DNA from: Pseudomonadales bacterium
GTDB lineage: Bacteria; Pseudomonadota; Gammaproteobacteria; Pseudomonadales; Pseudohongiellaceae
NCBI GenBank assembly: GCA_022822865.1
Contig: JAJDYJ010000013.1
Location: forward strand, 1 to 35,166
Reading direction: 5' to 3'
DNA: 35,166 nucleotides
The translations under genes were made by a program, and so were the position numbers. Position 1 is the stretch's first letter, and the number at the start of each line of letters is the position of its first letter. This document shows, in pieces, positions 16,221 through 25,302 of the stretch. A model generated the notes under the pieces. It did no database searches, had not been told where the DNA came from, and saw only the letters and a list, made by a program, of their open reading frames with translations.

Positions 16221-17699
16221 TCAGTCGTCGATTCGCAGGGACGCCGCGTTGAGCTGGACGGCGCGCATGATCGCCCGGGCCTTGTTGCGGGTTTCCTCCC
16301 ATTCCATGTCGGGCCGGGAATCGGCGACGATGCCGGCGCCGGCCTGGACGTAGATCTTGCCTCCGGTGATGACGGCGGTGCGGATCGCGATGGCCATGTC
16401 CATGTTGTCGTTCCAGCCGATGTAGCCCATGGCGCCGCCATAGATGCCGCGCCGGTCCGGTTCGAGTTCGTCGATGATTTCCATGGCGCGGATCTTGGGG
16501 GCGCCGCTCAAGGTGCCCACGGGCAGGGTCGCGCGCAATACGTCGAGCGCGCTGCGGTCGGGCAGGATTTCGCTTTCGACGGTGGAAGCGATATGCATGA
16601 CGTGGGAGTACCGTTCCACGAACATCTTGCGCGGCACGCGCACCGAGCCGATCTTCGACACCCTCCCTGAATCGTTGCGGCTCAGGTCGATCAGCATGAG
16701 ATGTTCGGCGAGTTCCTTCTCGTCGGCGAGCAGTTCCCGTTCGAGCGCGAGATCCTCTTCCTCGGTCGCGCCGCGGTGGCGCGTGCCGGCGAGCGGGTGC
16801 ACGGTGATCTTGCCGTTTTCCACCCGCGCGAGAATCTCGGGCGAGGCGCTCACCACATGGTGGTCTTCGAGATTGAAGAAAACCATGTAGGGCGAAGGAT
16901 TCAGATGGCGCAGGGCGCGATACAGATGCAGGGGCTCGCCGCTGAAATCCCCCGACATGCGCTGGGAAAGCACCACCTGCATGCAGTCTCCGGCAACGAT
17001 GTAGTCCTTGATCCGCTCGACCGCGCGCTTGAAGTCGGCTTCCGGAAAATGTTGCCGGTAGTCGTGCTCCTCGATGGTTCCCGCACCGTTCGGCGGCAAC
17101 TTCACTTCGCCGCCGAAACGCTTCTCCAGTCCATCGAGCCGCAGTTGCGCCGCGGCGAATCCGCCGGCCAGGGCGGGATCGGCATTGACTACCAGGGTCG
17201 CGGTTCCCATGAGGTTGTCGAAGATGACGATTTCGTCGGCCACCATGAGCAGGATATCCGGCGTGCCGATGTCGTCGCGCGCGCTGGACGGGCCGATCCG
17301 CGTCTCCGCGTAACGCACGGTATCGTAGGCGAAATAGCCCACGAGGCCGCCGCTGAATCGCTGATCGCCCAGAATTTCCGGCGCGCGGAATCGCGACTTG
17401 AATTCGGCGATGAAGGGAAAAGGATCGGCCAGTTCGTGGCGCTCGACGACTTCGCCGTCGGTTTCCACGGTAAGCCGGGTTCCGGTTACCCGCAGCAACG
17501 TCCGGCAAGGCAGTCCGATGATCGAGTAACGGCCCCATTGCTCTCCGCCCTCGACCGATTCGAAGAAGAAGCTGTACGGGCCGTCGGCGAGTTTCAGATA
17601 GGCGCTGAGCGGCGTTTCGAGATCCGCCAGCACCTTGCGCGCGACCGGAATCCGGTTGCAGCCCTGCTCCGCGAGCTGGCGAAAACGCTGCTCGTCCAT
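16221..17699 (-). CDS. trpE: Anthranilate synthase component I TrpE
   Basis: TrpE converts chorismate and ammonia to anthranilate, the first step of tryptophan synthesis. The 492-residue protein has the N-terminal tryptophan-feedback region, including FFFESVEGGEQWGRYS (44-59, the position of the LLES motif), and NPSPYMVFF. The chorismate-binding domain shows HPLAGTRHRG, LSRNDSGRVSKIGSV, GTLSGAPKIRAMEIIDELE and GIYGGAMGYIGW. I chose the ATG at 17699, preceded by GGAGA at good spacing; the frame is open to 17879 but that overlaps rpe. rpe stops 28 bases upstream. The phosphoglycolate phosphatase gene (gph) usually between rpe and trpE is missing. TrpG is encoded 1.7 kb away beyond the photolyase gene. 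Confidence 0.95.
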   Translation of the reverse strand: MDEQRFRQLAEQGCNRIPVARKVLADLETPLSAYLKLADGPYSFFFESVEGGEQWGRYSIIGLPCRTLLRVTGTRLTVETDGEVVERHELADPFPFIAEFKSRFRAPEILGDQRFSGGLVGYFAYDTVRYAETRIGPSSARDDIGTPDILLMVADEIVIFDNLMGTATLVVNADPALAGGFAAAQLRLDGLEKRFGGEVKLPPNGAGTIEEHDYRQHFPEADFKRAVERIKDYIVAGDCMQVVLSQRMSGDFSGEPLHLYRALRHLNPSPYMVFFNLEDHHVVSASPEILARVENGKITVHPLAGTRHRGATEEEDLALERELLADEKELAEHLMLIDLSRNDSGRVSKIGSVRVPRKMFVERYSHVMHIASTVESEILPDRSALDVLRATLPVGTLSGAPKIRAMEIIDELEPDRRGIYGGAMGYIGWNDNMDMAIAIRTAVITGGKIYVQAGAGIVADSRPDMEWEETRNKARAIMRAVQLNAASLRIDD

Positions 17700-17727
17700 C
17701 AGTTTCTCCGTCGCTTGAGCGGAATCA

Positions 17728-18408
17728 TCAGGCCGACGGCCGGGCCTGTTCGAGCTGGGCGCGCATGGCGCCGATGGTGGCGCGATAGTCTTCGCTTCCG
17801 AATATGGCCGAACCGGCCACGAACATGTCGGCGCCGGCCTCGGCGATGGCGAGGATGTTATCGACGCCGACGCCGCCATCGACTTCGAGCCGGATCGGAT
17901 TTTCCGCCTCTTCGACGATGGAACGCGCCTGTCGCAGTTTATCGAGCGTGGCGGGAATGAACTTCTGGCCGCCGAAACCCGGATTCACGGACATCAGCAA
18001 CACGAGATCGATCTTGTCGAGCAGGTATTCGAGGCAATTGAGCGGCGAAGCGGGATTGAAAACCAGCCCCGACTTGCAGCCATGATCGCGAATCAGTTGC
18101 AGGCTGCGGTCCACGTGATGGCTGGCCTCGGGGTGAAAGCTGATGTAGCTCGCGCCCGCCTCGGCGAAATCGGCTATGAGCCGGTCGACGGGCGTCACCA
18201 TCAGGTGTACGTCGATGGGAGCGGTGACGCCATGCTTGCGCAGGGCCGCGCAGACCATCGGGCCGATAGTCAGATTGGGCACGTAATGGTTGTCCATCAC
18301 GTCGAAATGGATGACGTCCGCGCCCGCATCGAGCACAGCCTCGACTTCATCTCCAAGCCGCGCAAAGTCGGCGGAAAGAATCGAAGGCGCTATAAGGTAA
18401 TCGTTCAT
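17728..18408 (-). CDS. rpe: Ribulose-phosphate 3-epimerase Rpe
   Basis: Rpe interconverts ribulose-5-phosphate and xylulose-5-phosphate in the pentose phosphate pathway. The 226-residue TIM barrel has [16 protein letters not shown] (6-21), the metal ligands His34 and Asp36 in VIHFDVMD, His68 in [21 protein letters not shown] and the catalytic Asp in [11 protein letters not shown]. The length is that of the family. It lies upstream of trpE on the same strand, and its product feeds ribose-5-phosphate and PRPP supply, which TrpD consumes. An extended -10 element lies about 40 bases ahead of the start. Confidence 0.96.
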   Translation of the reverse strand: MNDYLIAPSILSADFARLGDEVEAVLDAGADVIHFDVMDNHYVPNLTIGPMVCAALRKHGVTAPIDVHLMVTPVDRLIADFAEAGASYISFHPEASHHVDRSLQLIRDHGCKSGLVFNPASPLNCLEYLLDKIDLVLLMSVNPGFGGQKFIPATLDKLRQARSIVEEAENPIRLEVDGGVGVDNILAIAEAGADMFVAGSAIFGSEDYRATIGAMRAQLEQARPSA

Positions 18409-18447
18409 CCCTAATCAGTCCCGGACTGCAGTCTTTAGAGTGCGGGC

Positions 18448-18456
18448 AGTTTAGCA
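18448..18456 (-). promoter_or_regulatory. Possible extended -10 promoter for rpe-trpE
   Basis: On the minus strand the bases read TGCTAAACT, a TGn extended -10 with a 4/6 match to TATAAT, giving a leader of about 33 bases to the rpe ATG. No good -35 box is seen. The element resembles TGCTATTAT before manC and TGCTAGAAT before coq7, which is the main support. Confidence 0.3.
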
Positions 18457-18506
18457 CGGCAGCAATTCTCATTTCGGCAACCAGCCGAACGGCGCCGGCC
18501 CCCACC

Positions 18507-18617
18507 GAATCCGCGCCGCGGATTCGACTCCCCCAAAGGGGGAGTGTTCAACACCCGCGCGGGATGCCCGGGACAGACACTCTCCCTGTGGGAGAGTCAA
18601 AACCGCGCAGCGGTTTT
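18507..18617. repeat. Cluster of four perfect 8-bp hairpins with three-base loops
   Basis: Within 111 bases there are four perfect stem-loops of identical geometry: GAATCCGC-GCC-GCGGATTC (18507-18525), ACTCCCCC-AAA-GGGGGAGT (18527-18545), ACTCTCCC-TGT-GGGAGAGT (18579-18597) and AAAACCGC-GCA-GCGGTTTT (18599-18617). The palindrome CCCGCGCGGG lies between the second and third. Pairs one/two and three/four are each separated by a single base. The block lies after the murU stop and upstream of rpe. The last hairpin, read on the minus strand, ends in TTTT and could terminate amgK-murU. Closely packed intergenic palindromes of this type recall REP-like dispersed repeats in gammaproteobacterial genomes; I see only this one copy in the window. 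The flanking bases of the 263-base gap hold no gene that I can see. Confidence 0.75.
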
Positions 18618-18671
18618 GGTGAGGGTGCGCTTGCGGCCGCATCCAGCCAAAGCGAATCTCTCTTGCCGGTA

Positions 18672-19343
18672 TTATTGCCGCGCGTTAAGTTCACTCAGGC
18701 GTTCGGGGGTGCCGATGTCCATCCAGTCGCCCCGATACAGTTCTCCCGCGACCTGGCCGCGGTTCATGGCCGCGCGCAACAGGGGCGCCACGGACAGCGG
18801 CTCCGGCTTCAGCCCGGCGAACAGATTGCGATGCATGACGCTGATGCCGGCGAAAGTGAATCGGGCCGCCTCCGCATCGGTGCGGTCGTGAACGCGGCCG
18901 GCGCCGTCCAGCAGGAAATCGCCGTTTGGTCTGGCCGGCGGGTTCGGCACGAGCACCAGATGCGCCAGGGTTTCCCCGCCGTCCACCGGCCGCAGTCCGG
19001 AATAGTCGAACCCGGTCCAGACGTCGGAGTTGGCGACGATGAAGGATTCGCCTTCGATCAGCGGCAGGGCCTGAACGATGCCGCCGGCGGTATCGAGCAA
19101 TTCCGCTTCCTGCGAATAAGCGATTTCCACTCCGAAGCGCGATCCGTCGCCGAGAGTTTGACGGATCATGTCGCCGAGATGGAACAGGTTGACCGCGACA
19201 TGTTCGATGCCGGCCCGGGCCAGGCGCATGAGCTGGTGTTCGATCAATGTGAATTCGCCGGCTTTCAGCAGCGGCTTGGGCGTGGCGTCGGTGAGGGGCC
19301 GCATGCGTTCGCCGCGCCCGGCCGCGAGCAGAATCGCCTGCAT
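18672..19343 (-). CDS. murU: N-acetylmuramate alpha-1-phosphate uridylyltransferase MurU
   Basis: MurU makes UDP-MurNAc from MurNAc-alpha-1-phosphate, the last dedicated step of the peptidoglycan recycling route that bypasses de novo MurA/MurB and gives intrinsic fosfomycin tolerance in Pseudomonas. The 223-residue nucleotidyltransferase begins MQAILLAAGRGERMRPLTDA with TPKPLLKAG, and shows VNLFHLGDMI, VANSDVWTGFDY and GDWMDIGTPERL. The length fits MurU rather than longer GlmU or RmlA enzymes. It overlaps the amgK stop by one base, so the pair is coupled. This context is what separates MurU from other sugar-1-phosphate nucleotidyltransferases. Confidence 0.9.
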   Translation of the reverse strand: MQAILLAAGRGERMRPLTDATPKPLLKAGEFTLIEHQLMRLARAGIEHVAVNLFHLGDMIRQTLGDGSRFGVEIAYSQEAELLDTAGGIVQALPLIEGESFIVANSDVWTGFDYSGLRPVDGGETLAHLVLVPNPPARPNGDFLLDGAGRVHDRTDAEAARFTFAGISVMHRNLFAGLKPEPLSVAPLLRAAMNRGQVAGELYRGDWMDIGTPERLSELNARQ

Positions 19344-20446
19344 CAGATCACCGCCCGCAACTTGTCGCGGGCGCGCGGCTCGAGTTCACGGCGGAACCAG
19401 GACAATAGCGGCCCCATTTCCCGATATTCCGCGGCGACTTCGGTGAAATACTCCATCACCAGGGGAATGTCGGCCAGGAAACCGGGTTTGTGATCGCGGA
19501 TCGCGAGCCGGCAGAAGATGCCCAGCACCTTCAGATGCCGCTGCAACCCCATCAGGTCGAAATCGCGCCGGAATCGCGCATCGGAAATTCCCACGACTAT
19601 GCCTCGGGACCGCGCGCCGTCCAGGTACCAGCCGATCCAGTCTTCGAGCCGGCGCCGGTCCCATTTGATATAACAGTCGCGCAAGAGGGAAACGGGGTCG
19701 TAACTGCAAGCGCCCTGGACCGCATCCTGAAAATCGATTATTCCGGGACGGTCCGGTTCCCCGTCCGGCAACATCAGATTGCGCGAATGGTAATCGCGAT
19801 GCACCGCGACCTGCGTCTGGGCGAGCGCCGCCCCGCAAAGAAATTCGAAGCAGTCGTCGATAATCTCCATTTGTTCCGCGTTGGGCTCGACTTGCAGCCA
19901 GCGGCGGCAGAACCAGTCGGGAAACAGTGACATTTCCCGCGTCAGTTCCGTCTTGTCGTATGCGGGAAGCTCGCGCGGGTCCACGTACTGCTGCAAATTG
20001 AGCAGGCTGTCGATGGCGGCGCGATAGAGCCGGTCGGCCGTCTCGCCGTCGGCGCTTTCCTGCGCCCGCAGCAAACGGGGGAGGTAAAGTTGATCGCCGA
20101 AATCTTCAAGCAGCATATAGCCTTGCTCAAGATCCGCGGCGTGCAGTTCCGGCGCGCGCAGCGAGGCGGCGCGCAGCAAGCGGGTGACCTCGACGAAGGG
20201 GCGGCTGTCTTCCTTGTGCGGCGGGGCGTCGACCGCGATCCAGGATGTTTCGGCCGTGGGACGGGCGCGAAAGTAACGCCGGTGACTCGCGTCGCCGCTG
20301 ACGATTTCCAGTTCGCCGAGTTCCGGGGCGTCGGGCAGCATTTGCCGCAGCCGGGCCCGGGTCCAGGCCGTCAGGCCCGCACGACGGGCGTCTTCCTCCA
20401 CCGCCTGCTTCACTTCGCCTTGCCTTGTATTCGGACTTCGTTCCAT
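19343..20446 (-). CDS. amgK: N-acetylmuramate/N-acetylglucosamine kinase AmgK
   Basis: AmgK phosphorylates the anomeric carbon of MurNAc (and GlcNAc), feeding MurU. The 367-residue aminoglycoside-phosphotransferase-fold protein has VSGDASHRRYFRA (49-61) at the nucleotide lobe, LLEDFGDQLY, the catalytic loop VHRDYHSRNLML (215-226) and the metal-binding IIDFQDAVQG (236-245). The N-terminal 25 residues are less typical and a later start is possible. Divergent from lptD, which is the arrangement known in Pseudomonas, where amgK-murU lie next to lptD-surA. Together the divergent pair deals with envelope building and wall recycling. Confidence 0.9.
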   Translation of the reverse strand: MERSPNTRQGEVKQAVEEDARRAGLTAWTRARLRQMLPDAPELGELEIVSGDASHRRYFRARPTAETSWIAVDAPPHKEDSRPFVEVTRLLRAASLRAPELHAADLEQGYMLLEDFGDQLYLPRLLRAQESADGETADRLYRAAIDSLLNLQQYVDPRELPAYDKTELTREMSLFPDWFCRRWLQVEPNAEQMEIIDDCFEFLCGAALAQTQVAVHRDYHSRNLMLPDGEPDRPGIIDFQDAVQGACSYDPVSLLRDCYIKWDRRRLEDWIGWYLDGARSRGIVVGISDARFRRDFDLMGLQRHLKVLGIFCRLAIRDHKPGFLADIPLVMEYFTEVAAEYREMGPLLSWFRRELEPRARDKLRAVI

Positions 20447-20452
20447 TATGAT
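20425..20452 (+). promoter_or_regulatory. Possible promoter for lptD operon
   Basis: TTGTAT (20425-20430), a 16-base spacer, then TATGAT (20447-20452, 5/6 to consensus). Transcription would begin near 20459, leaving about 45 bases to the lptD ATG. The -35 box overlaps the 5' end of the divergent amgK gene. Only 57 bases separate the two start codons. Confidence 0.4.
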
Positions 20453-20503
20453 GCTCTTGCCCTACCCCGCGTCGGGCTTCGCTGTCAGGAATATCGACCT
20501 CGC

Positions 20504-22969
20504 ATGCACGCCGTTGAATCCGGTAACTGGATACTGCCGGCAATTGCATTGCTGGCGCTTAGCTGGCATGCAAGCGCCGCCGAACAGCAAACCATCACGC
20601 AAACGGAAATCGAACGCCTCGACTGGGTGCCGGTGGAGGCCCTGTCCGCGGAGCGGCGCGCCGGACTCGCACCGGCCTGCTGCGGCGCTTTCGTCGATAG
20701 TAGCAGATCGCCGGACGACGACCCCGGCAACGGCGAAACAAGGTTTACCGCGGCCGAAGGATTCACCCAGACCGGTCCCGACACCATAAGCATCAGCGGT
20801 GAAGTCACCGTGGAGGAAGGCGCGCGCACGATCGCCAACGACGGCGACACCGTCATCGACAATGCCGCGGGCACTTTCGAGCTTGAGGGCGATGTCGAAT
20901 TTCGCGAGCCCGGCATCCTCCTGCGCGGAAGTTCGGCTTTCATCGACAACGAAAACGATTTGAGCCGAGTGCGTACGGCCCGCTACGTCCTGCATGAAAC
21001 CGGCATCCACGGCAGCGCCGCCGCCATCGTCTACGACAGCGAATCGGGCCGGATCACCATGGACAACGGCGAATTCAGCCGTTGCGAACCGATCGACCCG
21101 TTCTGGACCATCGCCGCCGACGCAATGACGCTCGACCCGGCGCAAGGCCGCGGCACGGCCCGGAATCTGCGCCTGCAACTGGGCGATACAACCATCTTCC
21201 GCTATCCCTTCGAACTGAGCTTTCCGCTTGGCGATCAGCGTGTTTCCGGTTTCCTGCCGCCGAGTATGGGCTCGACCCGCAGCGGCGGATTCGATTTCGA
21301 ACTGCCGTACTACCTGAACCTGGCGCCGCATTACGACGCCACCGTCATGCCGCGTCTGATCAGCGACCGTGGAATCATGCTCGGCGCCGAGTTCCGCTAC
21401 CTCGCCGAATGGTCGATGAATACCGTGAACCTGTCCTGGCTCGGCAATGACAGGCTGTTCGACCCCACGCACGCGGCGCTTCCCGGATCGGGATCGCCGC
21501 CCACCGAAAATCGCTGGTACGCCGGCTTCCAGCACAACGGCCTGCTTGGCGAGAACTGGCGCACCATGGTGGATTTCACCGCGGTCAGCGACCGCGACTG
21601 GTTCATCGATCTTGCCGGCGGCGGCCTCAACGTCACGACACGCAATCACCTGAACCGGCAGGCGCGGCTGAGCTATGCGTCCGGGGCCCTGGAGGCCGAT
21701 CTCGACCTGCAACGCATCCAGATTATCGATCCGCTGATCGACGCCCTCAACATCGCCAAACCGTACGATCGACTGCCGCATTTCCGTTTTCGCACCGGTT
21801 TCGATCTCGGGGCGAATCTGCGTTTCGGTCTGGCGGGCCAGGCGGCGCATTTCGACCGCAAACTCGACGAGAGCCTGATTTCACGGCAGCACGTCGAAAA
21901 TGGCGCCCTGGCCACGGGCAGCCGCGTCAACCTTTCGCCGCGGCTGGATTGGGTGCTGGAAACCCCCGGCTCGTTCCTGCGCGCCGCGGCCAGTTACGAG
22001 CACCTGAGTTATGAGCTCGACCGGCAGGCGCTCGGCAGCCCCGCGAACTCGAGCCTGGACATGGCGGGCTACAGCGTCGACGGCGGCCTGATCTTCGAAC
22101 GCCGGCGAGACGGCGACGATGGTACGCAAACCCTCGAGCCGCGCCTTTTCTACCTGTACCGCCAGTATCGCGATCAAAGCATGTTGCCGCTGTTCGATTC
22201 CGCCGAGATGAACTTCGGCTTCCCGCAACTTTTTCGTGAACGCCGCTTCAGCGGCGGAGACCGTTTCGCCGACGCCGACCGGCTCGGCATCGCCGTAACC
22301 AGCCGCCTGCTCGATAACGACGGCCGCGAACGCGCCCGCTTCAGCCTGGGCCAGGTTCATTACTTCCGCGACCGCCTCGTCAGCCTCGCCGACCCGCTGC
22401 GCCAATGGCAGCCGTTGTATTCGCCGGTCAGCGATACTTCGGCCCTCGTGGCGGAGGTGGAATACCGCTTGCGGGAAAACTGGCGCATCGGCGCCGACGT
22501 GCAATGGAACGAGCACCATCGCGAAGTCGACGAAGGCAGTCTGCAATTGCGTTATCAGCGCGACAGCGAGCGCCTGTTCAATTTTTCCTGGCGCCGCCGC
22601 TCGCTGTTGCAGGCCACGCCTTACCTGCTCCGCGCGGGCATAGACCCGAACATCGACCAGACCGACATTTCCGGCGCCTGGCCGCTGTCGGCCAACTGGA
22701 AACTGTTGGCGCGCTGGAACTATGACCACGCCAATTCGCGGAACCTGGAGGCGTTTGCCGGGGTCGAATACCGTAACTGTTGCGCCACGATCCGCGTGAT
22801 CGCGCGGCAATGGCTTGACGAATATGAATTGTTTGTCCCTAATGTTTCTTCCAACCGCGGTGTTTTCGTACAATTCAGCCTGCACGGACTCGGCAACCTC
22901 GCCGGCGGCGGTTTAAGCGATTTGTTGAGTGACGGAATACAGGGATTCAGAGACCCGGATTATGAGTAA
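20504..22969 (+). CDS. lptD: LPS-assembly outer membrane protein LptD
   Basis: LptD with LptE inserts lipopolysaccharide into the outer leaflet. The 821-residue product starts with a signal peptide (hydrophobic LPAIALLALSW, likely cleaved after ASA near residue 26). A periplasmic jellyroll domain follows (about 85-240, repeated ISGEVTVEEGARTI and LEGDVEFREPG strands), then a large C-terminal beta-barrel. Five cysteines are visible: Cys59-Cys60 in PACCGAF, Cys194 in FSRCEP, and Cys759-Cys760 in YRNCCATIR. The last three match the positions of the E. coli disulfide network (Cys173, Cys724, Cys725). The ATG at 20504 is chosen because upstream in-frame sequence overlaps amgK antisense and lacks a signal peptide. 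Its stop overlaps the surA start by 8 bases. Confidence 0.95.
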   Translation: MHAVESGNWILPAIALLALSWHASAAEQQTITQTEIERLDWVPVEALSAERRAGLAPACCGAFVDSSRSPDDDPGNGETRFTAAEGFTQTGPDTISISGEVTVEEGARTIANDGDTVIDNAAGTFELEGDVEFREPGILLRGSSAFIDNENDLSRVRTARYVLHETGIHGSAAAIVYDSESGRITMDNGEFSRCEPIDPFWTIAADAMTLDPAQGRGTARNLRLQLGDTTIFRYPFELSFPLGDQRVSGFLPPSMGSTRSGGFDFELPYYLNLAPHYDATVMPRLISDRGIMLGAEFRYLAEWSMNTVNLSWLGNDRLFDPTHAALPGSGSPPTENRWYAGFQHNGLLGENWRTMVDFTAVSDRDWFIDLAGGGLNVTTRNHLNRQARLSYASGALEADLDLQRIQIIDPLIDALNIAKPYDRLPHFRFRTGFDLGANLRFGLAGQAAHFDRKLDESLISRQHVENGALATGSRVNLSPRLDWVLETPGSFLRAAASYEHLSYELDRQALGSPANSSLDMAGYSVDGGLIFERRRDGDDGTQTLEPRLFYLYRQYRDQSMLPLFDSAEMNFGFPQLFRERRFSGGDRFADADRLGIAVTSRLLDNDGRERARFSLGQVHYFRDRLVSLADPLRQWQPLYSPVSDTSALVAEVEYRLRENWRIGADVQWNEHHREVDEGSLQLRYQRDSERLFNFSWRRRSLLQATPYLLRAGIDPNIDQTDISGAWPLSANWKLLARWNYDHANSRNLEAFAGVEYRNCCATIRVIARQWLDEYELFVPNVSSNRGVFVQFSLHGLGNLAGGGLSDLLSDGIQGFRDPDYE

Positions 22970-24281
22970 GTTCCTTTCGACCGGCCACACGCCGCTTCTC
23001 ACCTTGCTGCTGGCCTTGCTGCCGGTCCTGGCGCCTTTGACCGTACAGCCTGTTTTCGCCCAGGAGCGCATGCTGCTCGACCGCATCGTGGCTATCGTCG
23101 ATACGGGCGTGGTGTTGCAAAGCGAAGTCGACGTCCGCCTCGCGGACATCGTCACCAACGCCCGGCGCAGCGGCCAGCCCGAGCCCGATCTCGAAGAAAT
23201 CTACGACGACGTACTCGAAGCCCTGGTGCTCGAGAACCTGCAAATGCAGATCGCCGAACGCATCAATATCCGCTTCGACGACGACACTATCAACCGCGTG
23301 CTCGGATCGATGGCGGAAAACAGCAACATGAGCTTCGATCAATACGTCACCACCCTGGAACAGGCCGGCGTCTACCTGCAGACCCGGGAACAGGTGCGAA
23401 AGCAGATGACCTTGCAGGAACTGCAGCGCGGCCTGGTCAATCAGCGCATCCGCATCACCGACCAGGAAATCGAAAACTTCATCAATTCCGAAATGGGCCA
23501 GGAACTGATGCAGGCGGACTATTTCCTCAATCACATGGTGGTGCCTTTCGGCGCCGAGGAAGCCGGCGAGTCGCGGCAGCGGAAAATGCAATACGCGGGC
23601 GAACTTCTCGCGCGTCTCGAAGCCGGCGAGGATTTCGGCGCGGTGCGCGCGGAGGTCATGCAAGGAGGCCCGTTCGAGGTCAACGCCACGGATTTCGGCT
23701 GGCGCAAGCTCGATCAGATTCCGGCGCTGTTCAACGCCGCGGTGGAAGAGATGAGCGTCGGCCAGATCGAAGGACCGTTCGAAGCGCCCAACGGGCTTCA
23801 TATCATCCAACTGGGCGACCAGCGCGGAGGCACTTCCCAGTTCGTGCAGCAGACGCATCTGCGCCACATCATGCTGGCCCCGAACGAAATCAGGAATGAC
23901 GAGCAGTCGCTTGCCGAAATCAGGCGGCTGCGGCAGCGGATTCTGGACGGCGAGGACTTCGCCCCGATCGCCCGGCAAAACTCCGACGACGCGGCTTCGG
24001 TGGTGGCCGGCGGCGATCTCGACTGGATTAACGAAGGCGGCATGCCGCTCGAGTGGGAGGCCGTGGTGACCGAAATGGAAGTCGGCGATCTGAGCGAACC
24101 CGTGCGTACGGACACCGGCTGGCACATCATCGAAGTGCTCGGCCGGCGGCTGACCGACCTCAGCCAGGAATTCACCAGGGCGGAAGCCGAGAACGTATTG
24201 CGCAACCGCAAGTTCGATCTTGAATTACAGAACTGGCTGATCGAGATTCGCGAAGAAGCGTTCGTTGAATACGTCGAGTGA
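22962..24281 (+). CDS. surA: Periplasmic chaperone / peptidyl-prolyl isomerase SurA
   Basis: SurA escorts unfolded outer membrane proteins, LptD among them, across the periplasm to the BAM complex. The 439-residue protein has a signal peptide ([22 protein letters not shown], likely cut after residue 33), the N-terminal SurA chaperone domain ([19 protein letters not shown] onward), and two parvulin PPIase domains at about 180-285 and 296-400 (for example [12 protein letters not shown] and [10 protein letters not shown]). A C-terminal helix completes the chaperone core. The ATG lies inside the end of lptD, so translation is coupled. pdxA begins before its stop. Confidence 0.95.
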   Translation: MSKFLSTGHTPLLTLLLALLPVLAPLTVQPVFAQERMLLDRIVAIVDTGVVLQSEVDVRLADIVTNARRSGQPEPDLEEIYDDVLEALVLENLQMQIAERINIRFDDDTINRVLGSMAENSNMSFDQYVTTLEQAGVYLQTREQVRKQMTLQELQRGLVNQRIRITDQEIENFINSEMGQELMQADYFLNHMVVPFGAEEAGESRQRKMQYAGELLARLEAGEDFGAVRAEVMQGGPFEVNATDFGWRKLDQIPALFNAAVEEMSVGQIEGPFEAPNGLHIIQLGDQRGGTSQFVQQTHLRHIMLAPNEIRNDEQSLAEIRRLRQRILDGEDFAPIARQNSDDAASVVAGGDLDWINEGGMPLEWEAVVTEMEVGDLSEPVRTDTGWHIIEVLGRRLTDLSQEFTRAEAENVLRNRKFDLELQNWLIEIREEAFVEYVE

Positions 24282-25302
24282 GAACCCGAGTGAAAGCCTG
24301 GGCGAGAGACCGGGCCCGGTTTTCAGACTCGCGCTGACTCCCGGCGAACCGGCCGGCATCGGGCCGGACCTGTGTGCGCAACTGGCCCAGAGCCCCCCGC
24401 CCGGCGTCGAACTGATCGCCTTTTGCGATCCCGAATTACTTGCAGAACGCGCGGCCTCGCTGGGCCTGCCGCTCCGGCTTGATGCGCCCGGCGCCGATCC
24501 GCGCCCGTGCGCCAGCGGCGAATTGCGAACGGCGCCGGTGAAACTGGGGGAGCCGGCGCGTCCGGGCGAACTGAATCCCGCCAACTCCGCCTATGTGCTC
24601 GAATGCCTGCGCGCCGCCGTCCGGCATATCCTGGACGGCCGGGCCGACGCCCTCGTGACCGGCCCTGTCCACAAGGCGGTCATCAATCAGGCAGGTTATC
24701 CATTTTCCGGCCATACCGAATTCCTTGCCGGGCTTTGCGGCCGCGAAACCAGCGTCATGATGCTGGCCACTCCGGGCCTGCGCGTGGCCCTCGCCACGAT
24801 TCATCTGCCCCTGAAAGATGTGTCGGCCGCGATCACCCGTGAACGGCTGCTTGAAGTCCTTGTGATTCTGGATCGGGACTTGCGCGGCCGCTTCGGTATC
24901 GAGCGGCCCCGTATTCTCGTTTGCGGACTTAATCCCCACGCCGGCGAGTCCGGAGAACTCGGCAGGGAGGAAATCGAAACCATCGAACCCGCGCTTGCGG
25001 AATTGCGCGCTCTCGGCATGGATCTGGTCGGCCCCTTGCCCGCGGACACTCTTTTCACGCCGCACCGGCTCGACGCTGCCGATGCGGTGCTCGCCATGTA
25101 TCACGACCAGGGACTGCCGGTACTCAAGTTCAAGGGTTTCGGCAATGCGGTCAATATCACCCTCGGCCTGCCCATCGTCCGCACCTCGGTCGATCACGGC
25201 ACGGCGCTGGACCTCGCGGGCAGCGGCAGGGCCGACGCCGGCAGCCTGCGCTACGCCCTTGAGGTGGCGCTGGAAATGTTGCGTACGGGCGGACGGGCGT
25301 GA
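24265..25302 (+). CDS. pdxA: 4-hydroxythreonine-4-phosphate dehydrogenase PdxA
   Basis: PdxA oxidises 4-phosphohydroxy-L-threonine in the DXP-dependent pyridoxal phosphate pathway. The 345-residue protein shows [15 protein letters not shown] (22-36), [20 protein letters not shown] with the metal His, [11 protein letters not shown], the [16 protein letters not shown] segment and [20 protein letters not shown]. It begins with TTG at 24265, overlapping the surA stop by 17 bases; no in-frame ATG or GTG lies before the conserved region, so a rare start and translational coupling are likely. Its stop overlaps rsmA. Confidence 0.92.
   Translation: MNTSSENPSESLGERPGPVFRLALTPGEPAGIGPDLCAQLAQSPPPGVELIAFCDPELLAERAASLGLPLRLDAPGADPRPCASGELRTAPVKLGEPARPGELNPANSAYVLECLRAAVRHILDGRADALVTGPVHKAVINQAGYPFSGHTEFLAGLCGRETSVMMLATPGLRVALATIHLPLKDVSAAITRERLLEVLVILDRDLRGRFGIERPRILVCGLNPHAGESGELGREEIETIEPALAELRALGMDLVGPLPADTLFTPHRLDAADAVLAMYHDQGLPVLKFKGFGNAVNITLGLPIVRTSVDHGTALDLAGSGRADAGSLRYALEVALEMLRTGGRA

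Noticed and set aside
14984..16441. A 485-codon minus-strand frame across phrB into trpE
   Set aside because: The frame is antisense to the photolyase and out of frame with trpE; no conserved motif is present.
20090..20503. In-frame upstream extension of lptD
   Set aside because: It overlaps amgK in antisense, has no signal peptide at its start, and a good signal peptide begins at the ATG at 20504.
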